33,289 nucleotides of DNA from an uncultured Succinivibrio sp. (lineage in GTDB: Bacteria > Pseudomonadota > Gammaproteobacteria > Enterobacterales > Succinivibrionaceae): NCBI GenBank assembly GCA_900770725.1, contig CAAGLL010000099.1:1-33289 (forward strand), in the 5' to 3' direction. The translations under genes and the position numbers were made by a program. The notes below the pieces were generated by a model. That model searched no databases. It was not told where the DNA came from and saw only the letters and a program-made list of their open reading frames with translations. Each line of letters starts with the position of its first letter. The first letter of the stretch is position 1. Of this stretch, positions 1 through 8,167 are shown in pieces.

Positions 1-144
1 AAGGGATATGGAGCGAAAAATGGCAATCCATCCTTTCGCCAAGAAACGTCGTAAATCGCTTTTTTAGGAGCCGGAAAGGCGCCCAGGCCTTGCCGCACAG
101 CCATTTCAGCCCGAAAACTTAAATGCAAAAGTAGAGACATTAAA

Positions 145-177
145 AAGCAAAACCCGTTCCGCCATCGGCAGAGCGGG
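145..177 (-). terminator. Terminator of the alpha/beta hydrolase gene
   Basis: Read on the minus strand, an 11-bp stem with one mismatch and one wobble (arms about 153-163 and 167-177) is followed by TTTTGCTTTTT. It lies about 80 bases past the hydrolase stop codon. The rest of 1-258 shows no gene; a weaker hairpin (GGAGA/TCTCC) sits at 236-251. Confidence 0.5.
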
Positions 178-258
178 ATTTGCTTTGCACTGAGGAACCT
201 AGGCAAACGTTGCGCGGTGCTTCCGCACAAACACGGGAGACTCGGATCTCCTCATTTG

Positions 259-1266
259 TCACTCCTGCGCAAACGCCTTGGAGAGCGCGCGCTTTACCGT
301 GCCGATGAAGTCCGCAGTCTTGCGGGCCTTGTGGTTGGCTGCGTCAAAGCCGTGGTAGAGGCCTGGGATCACGTGCAGCTCGGTGGTGACCCCTGATGCG
401 ATGAGGCGGTTTGCGTACTCGATGTCCTCGTTCACGAAGAGGTCGAGCGTTCCCACGTAGATGAGCGCCGGTGGCAGGCCGTGCAGATCGGGGGCATAGG
501 ACGGGGAGAAGTAGCCGAGATCCTCCTTGGACAGATGCCGCCCGCCCCTGAGCTTGCGCCAGGCGTATGCGTTGGTGGGGCGGTTCCAGAGGATCTCCCC
601 GGTGTCCCGGGCCTTGAAGCGGTCGTCCCCGGTCCCGGTCCTGAAATCGAGCATCGGGTAGACGAGGATCTGCGCGGCAAGCGGGATCGCGTCATGATCC
701 CGGTTGAAGAGCGCAAGCGAGGCGGCAAGCCCGCCGCCTGCGCTGTCGCCCATAACGGCGATGCGCGATGAGTCGAGCGAAAGCTCGGTGCCGTGCAGGT
801 ATATGTGGCGCAGCCCCTTGGCCGCGTCATCAAGCTGGGCGGGGAAGGGCGCCTCCATCGAGGTCCGGTAGCGCGGCAGCGCGATCGCCGCTCCGTACGT
901 GTCGGCAAGGCGCTGGTAACCTGCGGCGTAGTAGGCGCGGCGCAGCAGGTACCCGCCGCCGTGGCAGTAGTAGACGACGGGCACGGCCTTCCCCTCAGAT
1001 CCCTTTGGCCTGAAGATCCTCATCTCCATCCCGCCGATATCGAGGATCTCAAGCTTCGGATTGGCCTTCCTGGCCTTGTCCTCTGGGTTCTTGACGCCTT
1101 CCACGTCCCTGTCGCTCGTGAGGTTGAGCGAGAGGTGCGGAGCCGCGGCGCGGTAGTCGGGATCGACGAGCGGCAGCGTGGAGAGGCCTGCCCATGCGCT
1201 CGATGCCGCAAGATTAAAAAGGACTGCCGCAACCGCGGCTGCGAAGGCGGATTTGAGCTTGTTCAT
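259..1266 (-). CDS. Secreted alpha/beta hydrolase (HSL-type esterase/lipase family)
   Basis: This is a serine hydrolase of the hormone-sensitive-lipase-like alpha/beta family, 335 residues, probably acting on carboxyl esters in the periplasm. The N-terminus (MNKLKSAF, a hydrophobic Ala-rich core, then SSAWA) is a type I signal peptide cleaved near residue 26. The oxyanion motif HGGG is at residues 102-105, the nucleophile elbow GDSAGG at 173-178 (Ser175), the likely catalytic Asp at 275 (GTLDLF) and the catalytic His at 305 (LYHGFD), so the triad looks complete. AAGGAT lies just upstream of the ATG. The gene follows the CobS-like gene on the same strand after a hairpin, so it may be a separate unit. 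The family is clear; the natural substrate cannot be told from sequence. Confidence 0.88.
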   Translation of the reverse strand: MNKLKSAFAAAVAAVLFNLAASSAWAGLSTLPLVDPDYRAAAPHLSLNLTSDRDVEGVKNPEDKARKANPKLEILDIGGMEMRIFRPKGSEGKAVPVVYYCHGGGYLLRRAYYAAGYQRLADTYGAAIALPRYRTSMEAPFPAQLDDAAKGLRHIYLHGTELSLDSSRIAVMGDSAGGGLAASLALFNRDHDAIPLAAQILVYPMLDFRTGTGDDRFKARDTGEILWNRPTNAYAWRKLRGGRHLSKEDLGYFSPSYAPDLHGLPPALIYVGTLDLFVNEDIEYANRLIASGVTTELHVIPGLYHGFDAANHKARKTADFIGTVKRALSKAFAQE

Positions 1267-1323
1267 GAAGATCCTTGCGGCGGCGCCGCAGACTTTGAAG
1301 TTTTGATGAAGAGGGAGTGCAAG

Positions 1324-1346
1324 CCCTGCGGCCAGATGCCGCAGGG
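1324..1346 (-). terminator. Hairpin downstream of the CobS-like gene
   Basis: A perfect 9-bp stem (CCCTGCGGC/GCCGCAGGG, loop CAGAT) begins 7 bases after the stop codon of the minus-strand membrane-protein gene. There is no real U-tract, so it could be a weak terminator or an mRNA-stabilising 3' hairpin. Confidence 0.4.
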
Positions 1347-1352
1347 GAGCTG

Positions 1353-2735
1353 TCAGAACATGTGCAGCGCGCTTGCCGCGGTCATGTAGAGCAGCAGCAC
1401 GAGGAGCGAGAGCATCTGCACGGCGTTTACGAGATCGCGCGAGGGGAACATGCCGCGGCTGCCCATGAAGCAGCCAGCGCCAAGGCGCATCAGGAGCGCC
1501 AGCCCGAAGAACGAGGTGGCCGCAAGCGGGGGCAGGCAGAGGTAGAGCGCAATGAGCGTGAGGACTATGGAGAAGATCAGCCCGCCTATGCTCATGGTGC
1601 CGTAGGAATCCACGGGATCAGGCTCGGTGCCGAAGCTCAAGGTGCAGCCTGAGAGCGCGCTCAGCATGAAGACCGCGCCGCAGGAGAGGGCAAGGCCCGG
1701 GCCTGAGGGGATGATCTCGCCAAGCTCGTTCAAGCAGGCCCACAGCAGCATGATGCAACTTGCCGAGACGGCGCCCTCGTAGTTGCCGCCGGTGCGGGTG
1801 CGCGAGGCAGCCGAGAGGAAGGATGAGATCCCGCGGAAGCCCGCCACGCCGTCCATGATCACGAAGAGCGCCGCGCCAAGGGCGCTGGAGAAGCCCAGCG
1901 ACACATGCATCGAGGAAGGCAGGTAGATGATCGGAAGCGCAGTGACGAAGCCCATCACGAAGAAAGGCACAGGCATCGCGCTTGGGTAGCAGGGCCCTAA
2001 GAGCAATCCTGCGCGCGGGAAGAGGATCCCCAGGATCGTGTGCGTGAAGAACGAGGCTGCAAGCTGCCTTATATAGAGGAGCACGCTCATGAGCGCCTTG
2101 GAGGCGCCGCCGAAGCCGGCGTGCGGTGCGGCATGGTGCTGGGCGTGCGGGGCGTAGGAGCCCGGGGCCTCGCCTGCGGTGAAGGAGAGCCCTGAAGGCC
2201 CGGCGTCCTGCGCAGGGCTGGGCGCGGCATTGTCAGAAGCGCCAAGCGGCGGCTCGGCCTTGGGGGCAGTGTTGGGCTTGAAGGCCTTCTCGGCTGCGTG
2301 CGAGGTGCCGGGATCGACCGGGGCTGCCCTGCGGTTTAGCGAGACGTTGGCAAAGAGGCTGCGGTCGGCGGTCGCGGCAGCCTGCCTGCGGTCGGACTCG
2401 GCGGCCTCGTTGATGATCCGCTCGGCGTCGGCGCCGGTGATTCGGGTGTTGGTGAAATGCGGCGAGGGCTCGCCCTCCGGGGTCTCGCGGTAGGGTTCAG
2501 GCTGCGGAGCCTCGACCTTGGGCTCCTGCGGCGCGGGAGCATGTGGCGGGCGGCGCGGGGTGAGCGGCTCGCCTGGGGAGAAGTAGATGTGGCCGCTGTC
2601 GCGCTGGGGCTGCGGCCTCGGCGCTGGCTGCGGCGCAAGCCTTGGTTGCTGTGGGATCCCCTGGCCCGTTGCGCCCTGCGGGTTCATGGCGGGAGTCTTG
2701 TCAATCTGGTCTGGGGAATTGAAATTGGTGTCCAT
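1353..2735 (-). CDS. Proline-rich membrane protein with a degenerate CobS-like C-terminal domain
   Basis: A 460-residue protein in two parts. Residues 1 to about 215 are hydrophilic and rich in Pro, Ala and Gln, with no signal peptide, and are probably disordered and cytoplasmic. The remainder carries about six or seven hydrophobic segments. Several spots in it match cobalamin-5'-phosphate synthase (CobS): FPRAGLLLG resembles the FPLIGLLLG of E. coli CobS, and the tail RLGAGCFMGSRG resembles the RTLGGQTGDTLG region. The CobS acidic motif (HLDGLADTxDG) is not intact; the corresponding place reads MDGVAGFRG. A cobalamin synthase activity is therefore doubtful, and no other cobalamin gene is nearby. 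GGAG precedes the ATG at good spacing. The homology was read by eye and is tentative; otherwise it is an uncharacterised membrane protein. Confidence 0.75.
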   Translation of the reverse strand: MDTNFNSPDQIDKTPAMNPQGATGQGIPQQPRLAPQPAPRPQPQRDSGHIYFSPGEPLTPRRPPHAPAPQEPKVEAPQPEPYRETPEGEPSPHFTNTRITGADAERIINEAAESDRRQAAATADRSLFANVSLNRRAAPVDPGTSHAAEKAFKPNTAPKAEPPLGASDNAAPSPAQDAGPSGLSFTAGEAPGSYAPHAQHHAAPHAGFGGASKALMSVLLYIRQLAASFFTHTILGILFPRAGLLLGPCYPSAMPVPFFVMGFVTALPIIYLPSSMHVSLGFSSALGAALFVIMDGVAGFRGISSFLSAASRTRTGGNYEGAVSASCIMLLWACLNELGEIIPSGPGLALSCGAVFMLSALSGCTLSFGTEPDPVDSYGTMSIGGLIFSIVLTLIALYLCLPPLAATSFFGLALLMRLGAGCFMGSRGMFPSRDLVNAVQMLSLLVLLLYMTAASALHMF

Positions 2736-2765
2736 CGCTTTGCTCCGTCCCTTGCAGCTTTCGGA

Positions 2766-2774
2766 ACTATAGCA
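2766..2774 (-). promoter_or_regulatory. Extended -10 promoter of the CobS-like gene
   Basis: Minus-strand reading gives TGCTATAGT, a TGn-extended -10 hexamer 31 bases upstream of the start codon. No convincing -35 is visible. The same layout recurs before other minus-strand genes here. Confidence 0.5.
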
Positions 2775-2827
2775 TTTTCAGCGCAAAAGGGTGCTTGAGC
2801 GGACTGAAGATGGCCATCTGGGATGAT

Positions 2828-2857
2828 GCCGCCCGATCAAGAGGCGGATCGGGCGGC
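2828..2857 (-). terminator. Hairpin between the SnoaL-like and CobS-like genes
   Basis: An 11-bp perfect inverted repeat (GCCGCCCGATC/GATCGGGCGGC, 8-base loop), flanked by further ATGATG/CATCAT complementarity, lies 24 bases past the stop of the minus-strand SnoaL-like gene. It lacks a U-run but is the only terminator candidate between the two genes. Confidence 0.45.
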
Positions 2858-2881
2858 CTTTCATCATGAAAATGCCTTGAG

Positions 2882-3334
2882 TCAGAACATGCCGTTGGAG
2901 TTTTCGGCCTTTTCGGGGATGTCCTGGATGATGTCCCAGTGCTCGGCTATCTTGCCGTCCTTGATCCTGAAGATGTCCATGGCGGCCTGCCCGCGGTCGG
3001 AGGCGTTGAGCTTGATGTGGTTGTGGATGTAGACCATGTCGCCGTCGGCGCCGATGTGCTTGATCTCGGCGCTGCTCTCCGGATACTCCTTGAGAAAGCC
3101 CGAGATGCCCTCCTTGAAGGCGGCCTTGCCGTCCTTGAAGCCGGGGCTGTGCTGGACGTACTTGTCATCGGTGAGCTCGTCGATGACGGCGGTCTTGTGC
3201 TCGTTGAAGATCTGGTTCCAGAAGTACTCGGCAAGCGCCTTGTTGCTCTCAAACTTCGGCGCGGCCTGGGCTTGGGAGAGCAGGATCGCGCAGGCTGCCA
3301 GCGCTGCTGCCGTGATTGCGGCTTTTGATTTCAT
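2882..3334 (-). CDS. Secreted SnoaL-like (NTF2-fold) protein
   Basis: A 150-residue protein with a type I signal peptide (MKSKAAIT, hydrophobic core, SQAQAA; cleavage near residue 25) followed by one NTF2/SnoaL-like cone domain. Typical family features are the helical start (LAEYFWNQIFNEH), YVQHSPGFKDG, and the late strands DIFRIKDGKIAEHWD. In this family the His and Asp of the last motif line the pocket. Members include ester cyclases and dehydratases but many have no known activity. AAAGGAA precedes the ATG. An extended -10 lies 33 bases upstream of the start. It appears to be monocistronic. The fold is fairly sure, the function unknown. Confidence 0.82.
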   Translation of the reverse strand: MKSKAAITAAALAACAILLSQAQAAPKFESNKALAEYFWNQIFNEHKTAVIDELTDDKYVQHSPGFKDGKAAFKEGISGFLKEYPESSAEIKHIGADGDMVYIHNHIKLNASDRGQAAMDIFRIKDGKIAEHWDIIQDIPEKAENSNGMF

Positions 3335-3366
3335 CGTTATTTCCTTTGGCTATTTGAAACGCAGTT

Positions 3367-3375
3367 AGCATAGCA
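3367..3375 (-). promoter_or_regulatory. Extended -10 promoter of the SnoaL-like gene
   Basis: Minus-strand reading gives TGCTATGCT, a TGn-extended -10 element 33 bases upstream of the start codon, without an evident -35. Confidence 0.42.
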
Positions 3376-3427
3376 CAACTCAAGTGTTCTCCCCGCGTCA
3401 TGCCATCTTGAGCGCGTGGAGCGGGAG

Positions 3428-3690
3428 ATGGCGCCCCAGCAGTGCCAGTGCTGGAACGACCACTGCGACCACACGCTCAACCAGGCGATCAAGGACGGGC
3501 GCAGGCATGAGTTCATCGGCGCGGGCAGGCTCATGTGCAACGAGTGCCGCGGTGCGTCTGCTTCGCGCCCCTGGCCGGGATGTCAGGGCGCGCGAGGAAG
3601 CACTTCCGCCTTAACATGGCGGGCGAGGCGGCGGATCAGAGGAGATGGCCTGAGTTGCGTGCGCCATGCGGCGGGCGGTTTTTCGCCTGA
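3428..3690 (+). pseudogene. Possible frameshifted Cys-rich zinc-finger-like relic
   Basis: No intact gene is seen between the SnoaL-like gene and the Ser-rich gene, but two plus-strand frames together look coding. The first runs from ATG 3428 and contains CQCWNDHCDH and then MCNECRG, with Cys pairs like a zinc ribbon. Around 3550-3560 the plausible reading passes to the next frame, which gives CVCFAPLAG and then RKHFRLNMAGEAADQRRW before a stop at 3688. A single frameshift could have broken a protein of about 85 residues. It has no clear ribosome-binding site and could be coincidence. I do not recognise a family. Confidence 0.22.
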
Positions 3691-3768
3691 GGCGGAAAAT
3701 ACGATTGCACTTGGCTCAGGATGCCGCCGATATTAAAGGTGGAGAGAAAGAATTTGAGGGAGGCCACC

Positions 3769-4560
3769 ATGATCACCATAAGCGGCATGACCAGGCAGTT
3801 CGGCCTGGCCAGCTCATTTGCAAAAAAGTACGGCGCAACGAGCAGCACCGGCAAGGCCAAGGACGCCTCCGAGCTTGCCACCGCCATGGCGTCGCTAGGG
3901 CAGAGGCTTGAGGAGGCGCGCGCGTCCAAGACCGCCGGGGCATCTGGCGCATCTGCTGCCTCATCCTCCTCGGAAAGCGCCGGAGCTGCCGATGCCGTCT
4001 CAGAGCACGAGTCGGCGATGTCCGGGGCCATAGCGCAGATAAAGGAGAACCTCTCATCGAGGCTTTCCTCATCCGCAGAATCGCCTACCTACTCAAGGCC
4101 CACCGTGAAGGGATCGTCGTCGGGCGCCTCGTCCGCGTCCTCAGCAGACTCGCTTTTAAGCGCCATCCAGAAGAAGGGCGAGCGCGACCTGATGAACGCC
4201 AAGGTGCTCAGCACCGTCCACGCCTCGGGGATCGGCGCCATCAAGGGCAGCTACACGGTCACGGTCGATCCCTCGAGCAGCAAGGTGAGCGTCGAGGCCT
4301 CGGGCGAGGGCTCGTCCTCCGAGCAGGCCAAGGCCATCGAGGACGCGCTCAACGACGCCGGCATGTCGGGCGCGCTCTACAGCCACATCAGGGTGAGCGC
4401 GCAGGGGCAGGGCAATTCCCAGCTTGAGGATGCATCCGGCGATGACTCCACCGCCCTGTCCATCTCGCTCTCCTCAGACGGCCTGCACGACATGGGCCAG
4501 GAGAACGGCTACGGCAACGGCGACACCGCCTGGATCCAAAAGCTCAAGGCAGGGCTATAG
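3769..4560 (+). CDS. Ser/Ala-rich hypothetical protein
   Basis: A 263-residue protein of unknown function. The ATG at 3769 is chosen because GAGGGAGG lies 5 bases upstream; an in-frame ATG at 3721 has no such site. There is no signal peptide or membrane segment. The N-terminus (MITISGMTRQFGLASSFAKKYG) is followed by a helical stretch, then about 90 residues dominated by Ser, Ala and Gly, then a more folded-looking part (about 130-225) with GSYTVTVDPSSSKVSVEASGEG and an amphipathic helix (SSEQAKAIEDALNDAG), and an acidic, Gly-rich tail. It is a single-gene unit that ends in a strong hairpin. It might be a surface or export-apparatus substrate, but nothing in it proves that. Confidence 0.7.
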   Translation: MITISGMTRQFGLASSFAKKYGATSSTGKAKDASELATAMASLGQRLEEARASKTAGASGASAASSSSESAGAADAVSEHESAMSGAIAQIKENLSSRLSSSAESPTYSRPTVKGSSSGASSASSADSLLSAIQKKGERDLMNAKVLSTVHASGIGAIKGSYTVTVDPSSSKVSVEASGEGSSSEQAKAIEDALNDAGMSGALYSHIRVSAQGQGNSQLEDASGDDSTALSISLSSDGLHDMGQENGYGNGDTAWIQKLKAGL

Positions 4561-4599
4561 CCAGAAGCCCGCGGGGCGCTGCAGGAGGCCCCCTGATCC

Positions 4600-4629
4600 A
4601 AGGCCGCGCCCTTCAAAAGGCGCGGCCTT
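4600..4629 (+). terminator. Terminator hairpin after the Ser-rich gene
   Basis: A perfect 11-bp stem (AAGGCCGCGCC/GGCGCGGCCTT) with an 8-base loop lies 40 bases past the stop codon. The U-tract is poor (TTGACATG). The same stretch contains TTGACA at 4628-4633, which might double as a -35 for metN, though no matching -10 was found at the right distance. Confidence 0.55.
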
Positions 4630-4701
4630 GACATGCCTGCGCCCTCAAAAAAACGCCCTTCGTGGTGTATCCTTTGAGCATTAAAAATTTGGGATCTGCA
4701 A

Positions 4702-5763
4702 ATGATCAAGCTTACAGGCATACACAAGACATACGTCCTTGACTCAGGTGAAGAGGTTAAGGCCCTGCGCGGCATCGACCTTGAGATCAAAGACAAGGAG
4801 ATCTTCGGGGTGATCGGGCTTTCGGGCGCCGGCAAGTCCACCCTCATCAGGATCATCAACATGCTCGAGCGCCCGACCTCGGGCAAGGTCGAGGTCAACG
4901 GCGTCGACCTGACCTCGCTGCCCGAGCGCAAGCTGCGCGAGGAGCGCTCGAAGATCGGGATGATCTTCCAGCAGTTCAACCTGCTCTCCTCGCTCACCGT
5001 GGCCCAGAACGTGGCCTTCCCGCTGACCTTGGGCAAGAAGAAGCCCTCGGCCTCCGAGCAGAGGGCGCGCGTGATGGAGCTTCTGAAGCTCGTGGGGCTT
5101 GAGGACAAGGCCGACGTCTACCCGGCCCAGCTCTCAGGCGGACAGAAGCAGCGCGTCGGCATCGCCAGGGCGCTTGCCACCAACCCCAAGATCCTGCTTT
5201 GCGACGAGGCCACCTCGGCGCTCGATCCCAAGACCACCGCGTCCATCCTGAAGCTCCTGACCGATCTGCGCGACCGCCTGGGGCTCACGCTCGTCATCAT
5301 CACCCATCAGATGGAGGTGATAAAGGAGTGCTGCGACCGCGTCGCGGTGCTCGACGGCGGCGTGATCTCGGAGCTTGGCACCACGCTTGAGATCTTCTCA
5401 AACCCAAGGAACGATCTCACCAAGCGCCTCGTCGCAAGCGCGGTGCGCCGCGACGTGCAGGACCTCCTGGAGCAGCTGCGCTTCCACGAGGACTACGAGG
5501 AGGGCGACGGCCTGGTGGTCGAGCTGCTCTTCCTTGGCAAGAAGGCCAACGATCCGGTGATCGTGGACGTGGCGGTCAAGACCGGGGCTGCCATCAGCAT
5601 CATCGGCGGCTCGATAAACCACATCCAGAAGGAGCCTCTGGGGATCCTGGTCGTGAAGATCGAAGGCGACCGCGCGACCATCGGCAAGGCCCTTGAGGAG
5701 CTCAGGGGCCGCGTGCTGAGGACCACGGTGTTCGGCTACAACGGAAAGCGCGAGGAGGGCTGA
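4702..5763 (+). CDS. metN: Methionine ABC transporter ATP-binding protein MetN
   Basis: The cytoplasmic ATPase of the MetNIQ importer, which takes up D- and L-methionine. At 353 residues it has the full MetN length. The Walker A motif (GLSGAGKST) is at residues 39-47, the Q-loop near 89-90, the ABC signature LSGGQKQRVG at 143-152, Walker B with its catalytic Glu (LLCDEAT) at 164-170, and the H-loop His near 200 (IITHQMEV). The C-terminal 90 or so residues form the NIL (ACT-like) domain, which in MetN binds methionine and gives trans-inhibition. The stop codon is one base before the metI ATG, so translation is coupled. The substrate assignment rests on the NIL domain and the MetI/MetQ neighbours. 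Confidence 0.95.
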   Translation: MIKLTGIHKTYVLDSGEEVKALRGIDLEIKDKEIFGVIGLSGAGKSTLIRIINMLERPTSGKVEVNGVDLTSLPERKLREERSKIGMIFQQFNLLSSLTVAQNVAFPLTLGKKKPSASEQRARVMELLKLVGLEDKADVYPAQLSGGQKQRVGIARALATNPKILLCDEATSALDPKTTASILKLLTDLRDRLGLTLVIITHQMEVIKECCDRVAVLDGGVISELGTTLEIFSNPRNDLTKRLVASAVRRDVQDLLEQLRFHEDYEEGDGLVVELLFLGKKANDPVIVDVAVKTGAAISIIGGSINHIQKEPLGILVVKIEGDRATIGKALEELRGRVLRTTVFGYNGKREEG

Positions 5764-5764
5764 G

Positions 5765-6490
5765 ATGGAGGATTTCCTGTTATGGCTGGGGCTGCCTGAA
5801 GTCTCCGACATGCTCATGGACCTGGGCGTGCCCGACGCGATCGCCCAGGTGAGCGAGCTTCTCATCTACGGCAGCTGCGACACCATCTACATGGTGCTCG
5901 TCGCCACCGTCATCTCCATCGTGCTCGGCGTGCCTTTGGGCGTGCTGCTGCTCGTGACCTCGAAGGGATACTTCTGGTACTCGCCGCGCTTCTACGCGGT
6001 GCTCGGCGCCATCGTGAACGCCCTGCGCTCGATCCCCTTCATCATCCTGATGGTGGCGATCATCCCTTTCACCAAGCTCCTCGTGGGCAGTTCCATCGGC
6101 ACCACGGCCGCCATCGTGCCGCTGACGGTCTCGACCGTCCCGTTCCTGGGGCGCCTCGTCGAGACCTCGCTGCGCACCGTGCCCTACGGCCTCATCGAGG
6201 CCGCGCAGTCCATGGGCGCCGCCCCCGGCAAGATCATCGCCAGGGTGCTGCTGCCCGAGGCGCTCCCTGAGCTGGTGCAGAACTTCACGCTCACGCTCAT
6301 CGTGATCATCGGAAGCTCGGCGATGGCAGGCACCATCGGCGGCGGCGGCCTCGGCGACATCGCCATCAGGTACGGCTACCAGCGCTTCCAGGCCGGGATC
6401 ATGCTCGCCACCGTGGTGATACTCGTGGTCATGGTCCAGCTGGCGCAGTGGATCGGCGATCGCATCACCGCCAAGGTCGATCACCGCTAA
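5765..6490 (+). CDS. metI: Methionine ABC transporter permease MetI
   Basis: The inner-membrane permease of MetNIQ, 241 residues, slightly longer than E. coli MetI (217) because of an N-terminal extension (MEDFLLWLGLPEVSDML). Five or so membrane segments are visible, including VLVATVISIVLGVPLGVLLLV and the C-terminal TVVILVVMVQLAQWIG. The EAA loop that docks on MetN is at about residues 142-165 (LIEAAQSMGAAPGKII). The ribosome-binding site GAGGAGGG lies in the last codons of metN, and the two genes are separated by one base. A strong hairpin follows the stop, so metQ is not simply the third gene of this message. Confidence 0.94.
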   Translation: MEDFLLWLGLPEVSDMLMDLGVPDAIAQVSELLIYGSCDTIYMVLVATVISIVLGVPLGVLLLVTSKGYFWYSPRFYAVLGAIVNALRSIPFIILMVAIIPFTKLLVGSSIGTTAAIVPLTVSTVPFLGRLVETSLRTVPYGLIEAAQSMGAAPGKIIARVLLPEALPELVQNFTLTLIVIIGSSAMAGTIGGGGLGDIAIRYGYQRFQAGIMLATVVILVVMVQLAQWIGDRITAKVDHR

Positions 6491-6513
6491 GAAGCAAAAG
6501 CAGGACTTAAAGC

Positions 6514-6546
6514 AAGGGCGCCTGCCGCGAAAGCGGGGGCGCCCTT
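6514..6546 (+). terminator. Terminator of metNI
   Basis: A long interrupted hairpin: arms AAGGGCGCC/GGCGCCCTT (9 bp) enclose a CCGC-GAAA-GCGG inner stem with a GNRA loop, followed by TTGGCTTTTA. It begins 24 bases after the metI stop. Confidence 0.7.
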
Positions 6547-6561
6547 GGCTTTTATGTCCAA

Positions 6562-7093
6562 GATCACATGCCATGCGCGCAAGCGCTGGAAGGAGAAGAG
6601 GCCCTCACACGTTTGAGCAGGGCGCCATCTCCCATGGCATGGCGAGGCGTGTCACAAAAAACGTGAAGGCGTAGGCAGGCAGGCGGCTTTCCTAGGTCGG
6701 GGAACCATCGCGCAGCGGAAAAAGGCGGCATGGATCACGCAAAATGCGGATGCAAGCGCTAACGTAAAAAGCGCAACGAAAATCGCAGCCTAAAAGCGCT
6801 GCAAAACTGCGCCATGCCTCGCATAATTGCCTGTTTTGCAACTGATAATCCGTATCAACGTAAGTTTCAAGCCGCAAAGTCCCAAAATGCGTGAGCCGCC
6901 TCACGCCAAATCCCGAGCGCAAGCGCTGTTAAAAAGACATCGGCTTCGCAACGCCTCCCTTGAGCCTTGGAAACATGACTTGCATCAAAATCAGCTTGCG
7001 AAAAACATACAGGCTGCGCTTTTCTGCTCCTTTCCTTAATTGACGGCCAAAGGGCGCGGATGAGGAGGGGGATCGTGCCAAAAGCGAGTATTG
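6562..7093. repeat. Higher-order repeat copy 1 (about 532 bp)
   Basis: Subunits start at 6562, 6733 and 6899. Diagnostic blocks are GCAAAACTGCG at 6801, GCATAATTGCCTGTTTT at 6821, GAGCGCAAGCGCT at 6916, and AAACATGACTTGCATCAAAA at 6971-6990. The last block recurs exactly in copy 2. Confidence 0.68.
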
Positions 7094-7635
7094 GATCACG
7101 ATGGGTGCGGCGCAATCGGGATCGGATCGTGGAGGTTTGGGAGCAGCCTTGGGAGCGCCGCTTGCAGGACGAGGCAGGGATCACGAAATGCCAGCGCCAT
7201 GACGCGCCTGGCGCGGCAAAAACGCCTCCTCATGGTTCCTATGCCCGGAAAATGCAGACTTGATCACGCCATTTGACGGACGAAAGCGTTGCCGATGGCG
7301 CATGGGACGGATGCAGGATTCAAGACGCGCTCAAAAACGCGATATATATCGCATAATCGCTTGTTTTAAATATCGATAAATCCTCTCGGTTCGTTTTTGG
7401 GAGCCGGCAACCCCGAAATCTGTGATCCGCTTGGCGCGATTTCCAAGGCGCAAGCGGTTTGGGATTTGGACAGTTGCCATGAGCCACCTCCAGGGCGCCT
7501 GAAACATGACTTGCATCAAAAATCTGCTGTGAAAAACAGACAAGTTGCTCCCGGTCAGGTGTTTTCAGATCCCTTCACATTGCTATCGGCCCGGCCTTGG
7601 AAACCCTGAGGGATGGCGCGTCCAATTGCGCCTTG
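7094..7635. repeat. Higher-order repeat copy 2 (about 542 bp)
   Basis: Subunits start at 7094, 7262 and 7424. The diagnostic blocks sit 530-531 bases after those of copy 1: TCAAAAACGCG at 7331, GCATAATCGCTTGTTTT at 7351, GGCGCAAGCGG at 7447, and the identical 20-mer AAACATGACTTGCATCAAAA at 7502-7521. An extra GATCAC at 7179 is out of register. Confidence 0.68.
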
Positions 7636-8167
7636 GATCACGCCGGAACTCCTGCAAGCGCTGTCCGTCCGTCCATTGGGGAGGGCTTGTTCCCTCCCTT
7701 GCGCCCGCTTATGCGGCGCTTGTCGCGTTTTTTGGGCGCGCGCGGGCTTGAACTAGGCCTTGGCTCATCACAATTGGCTGTTATCCATGGAAATTGCGGC
7801 GCAGATCACGCGATTTGCATCGCGCAAGCGTTGACGGGATGGTCCGATCTCCCAGGGCCTCTTAGCAGGTGCCCAAAAGCGCGATCCTGATTGCAGAAAA
7901 CTTGGGATCTTGAATGCAAGGTTCGGCAAGGGCGGGCAGGGCATGGCGCATGGAGCGCCTTTTTTGCGATCCATGCCGCGCAAACCCGGGGGCGCAAGCG
8001 GTTCTGGCCTTGGCGCGTCCTGAATCGCTTCACAGGCCGCCTTGGCGCAGCGCATCAAGGAGCAGATGTCTTGTGCCCGCAGCTCCCCCGCACAGTTTCT
8101 TAACGGCACGGGCAAGATCCTCTGGAGCGGCAGATGTCGGACAGGCTGCGGAAATGGAGAATTTTGT
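7636..8167. repeat. Higher-order repeat copy 3 (about 532 bp, most diverged)
   Basis: Subunits start at 7636, 7804 and 7968. The block CCCAAAAGCGCGAT at 7872 lies about 540 bases after its copy-2 partner, and GGCGCAAGCGGTT is kept at 7991. The 20-mer shared by copies 1 and 2 is reduced to CGCATCAAGG near 8051. Confidence 0.5.

Noticed and set aside
4633..4677. A 14-codon leader peptide before metN
   Set aside because: It has no ribosome-binding site and only its start Met, so nothing suggests attenuation.
5780..6574. A minus-strand open frame of 264 codons opposite metI
   Set aside because: His/Asp/Arg-rich translation with no domain; metI is certain.
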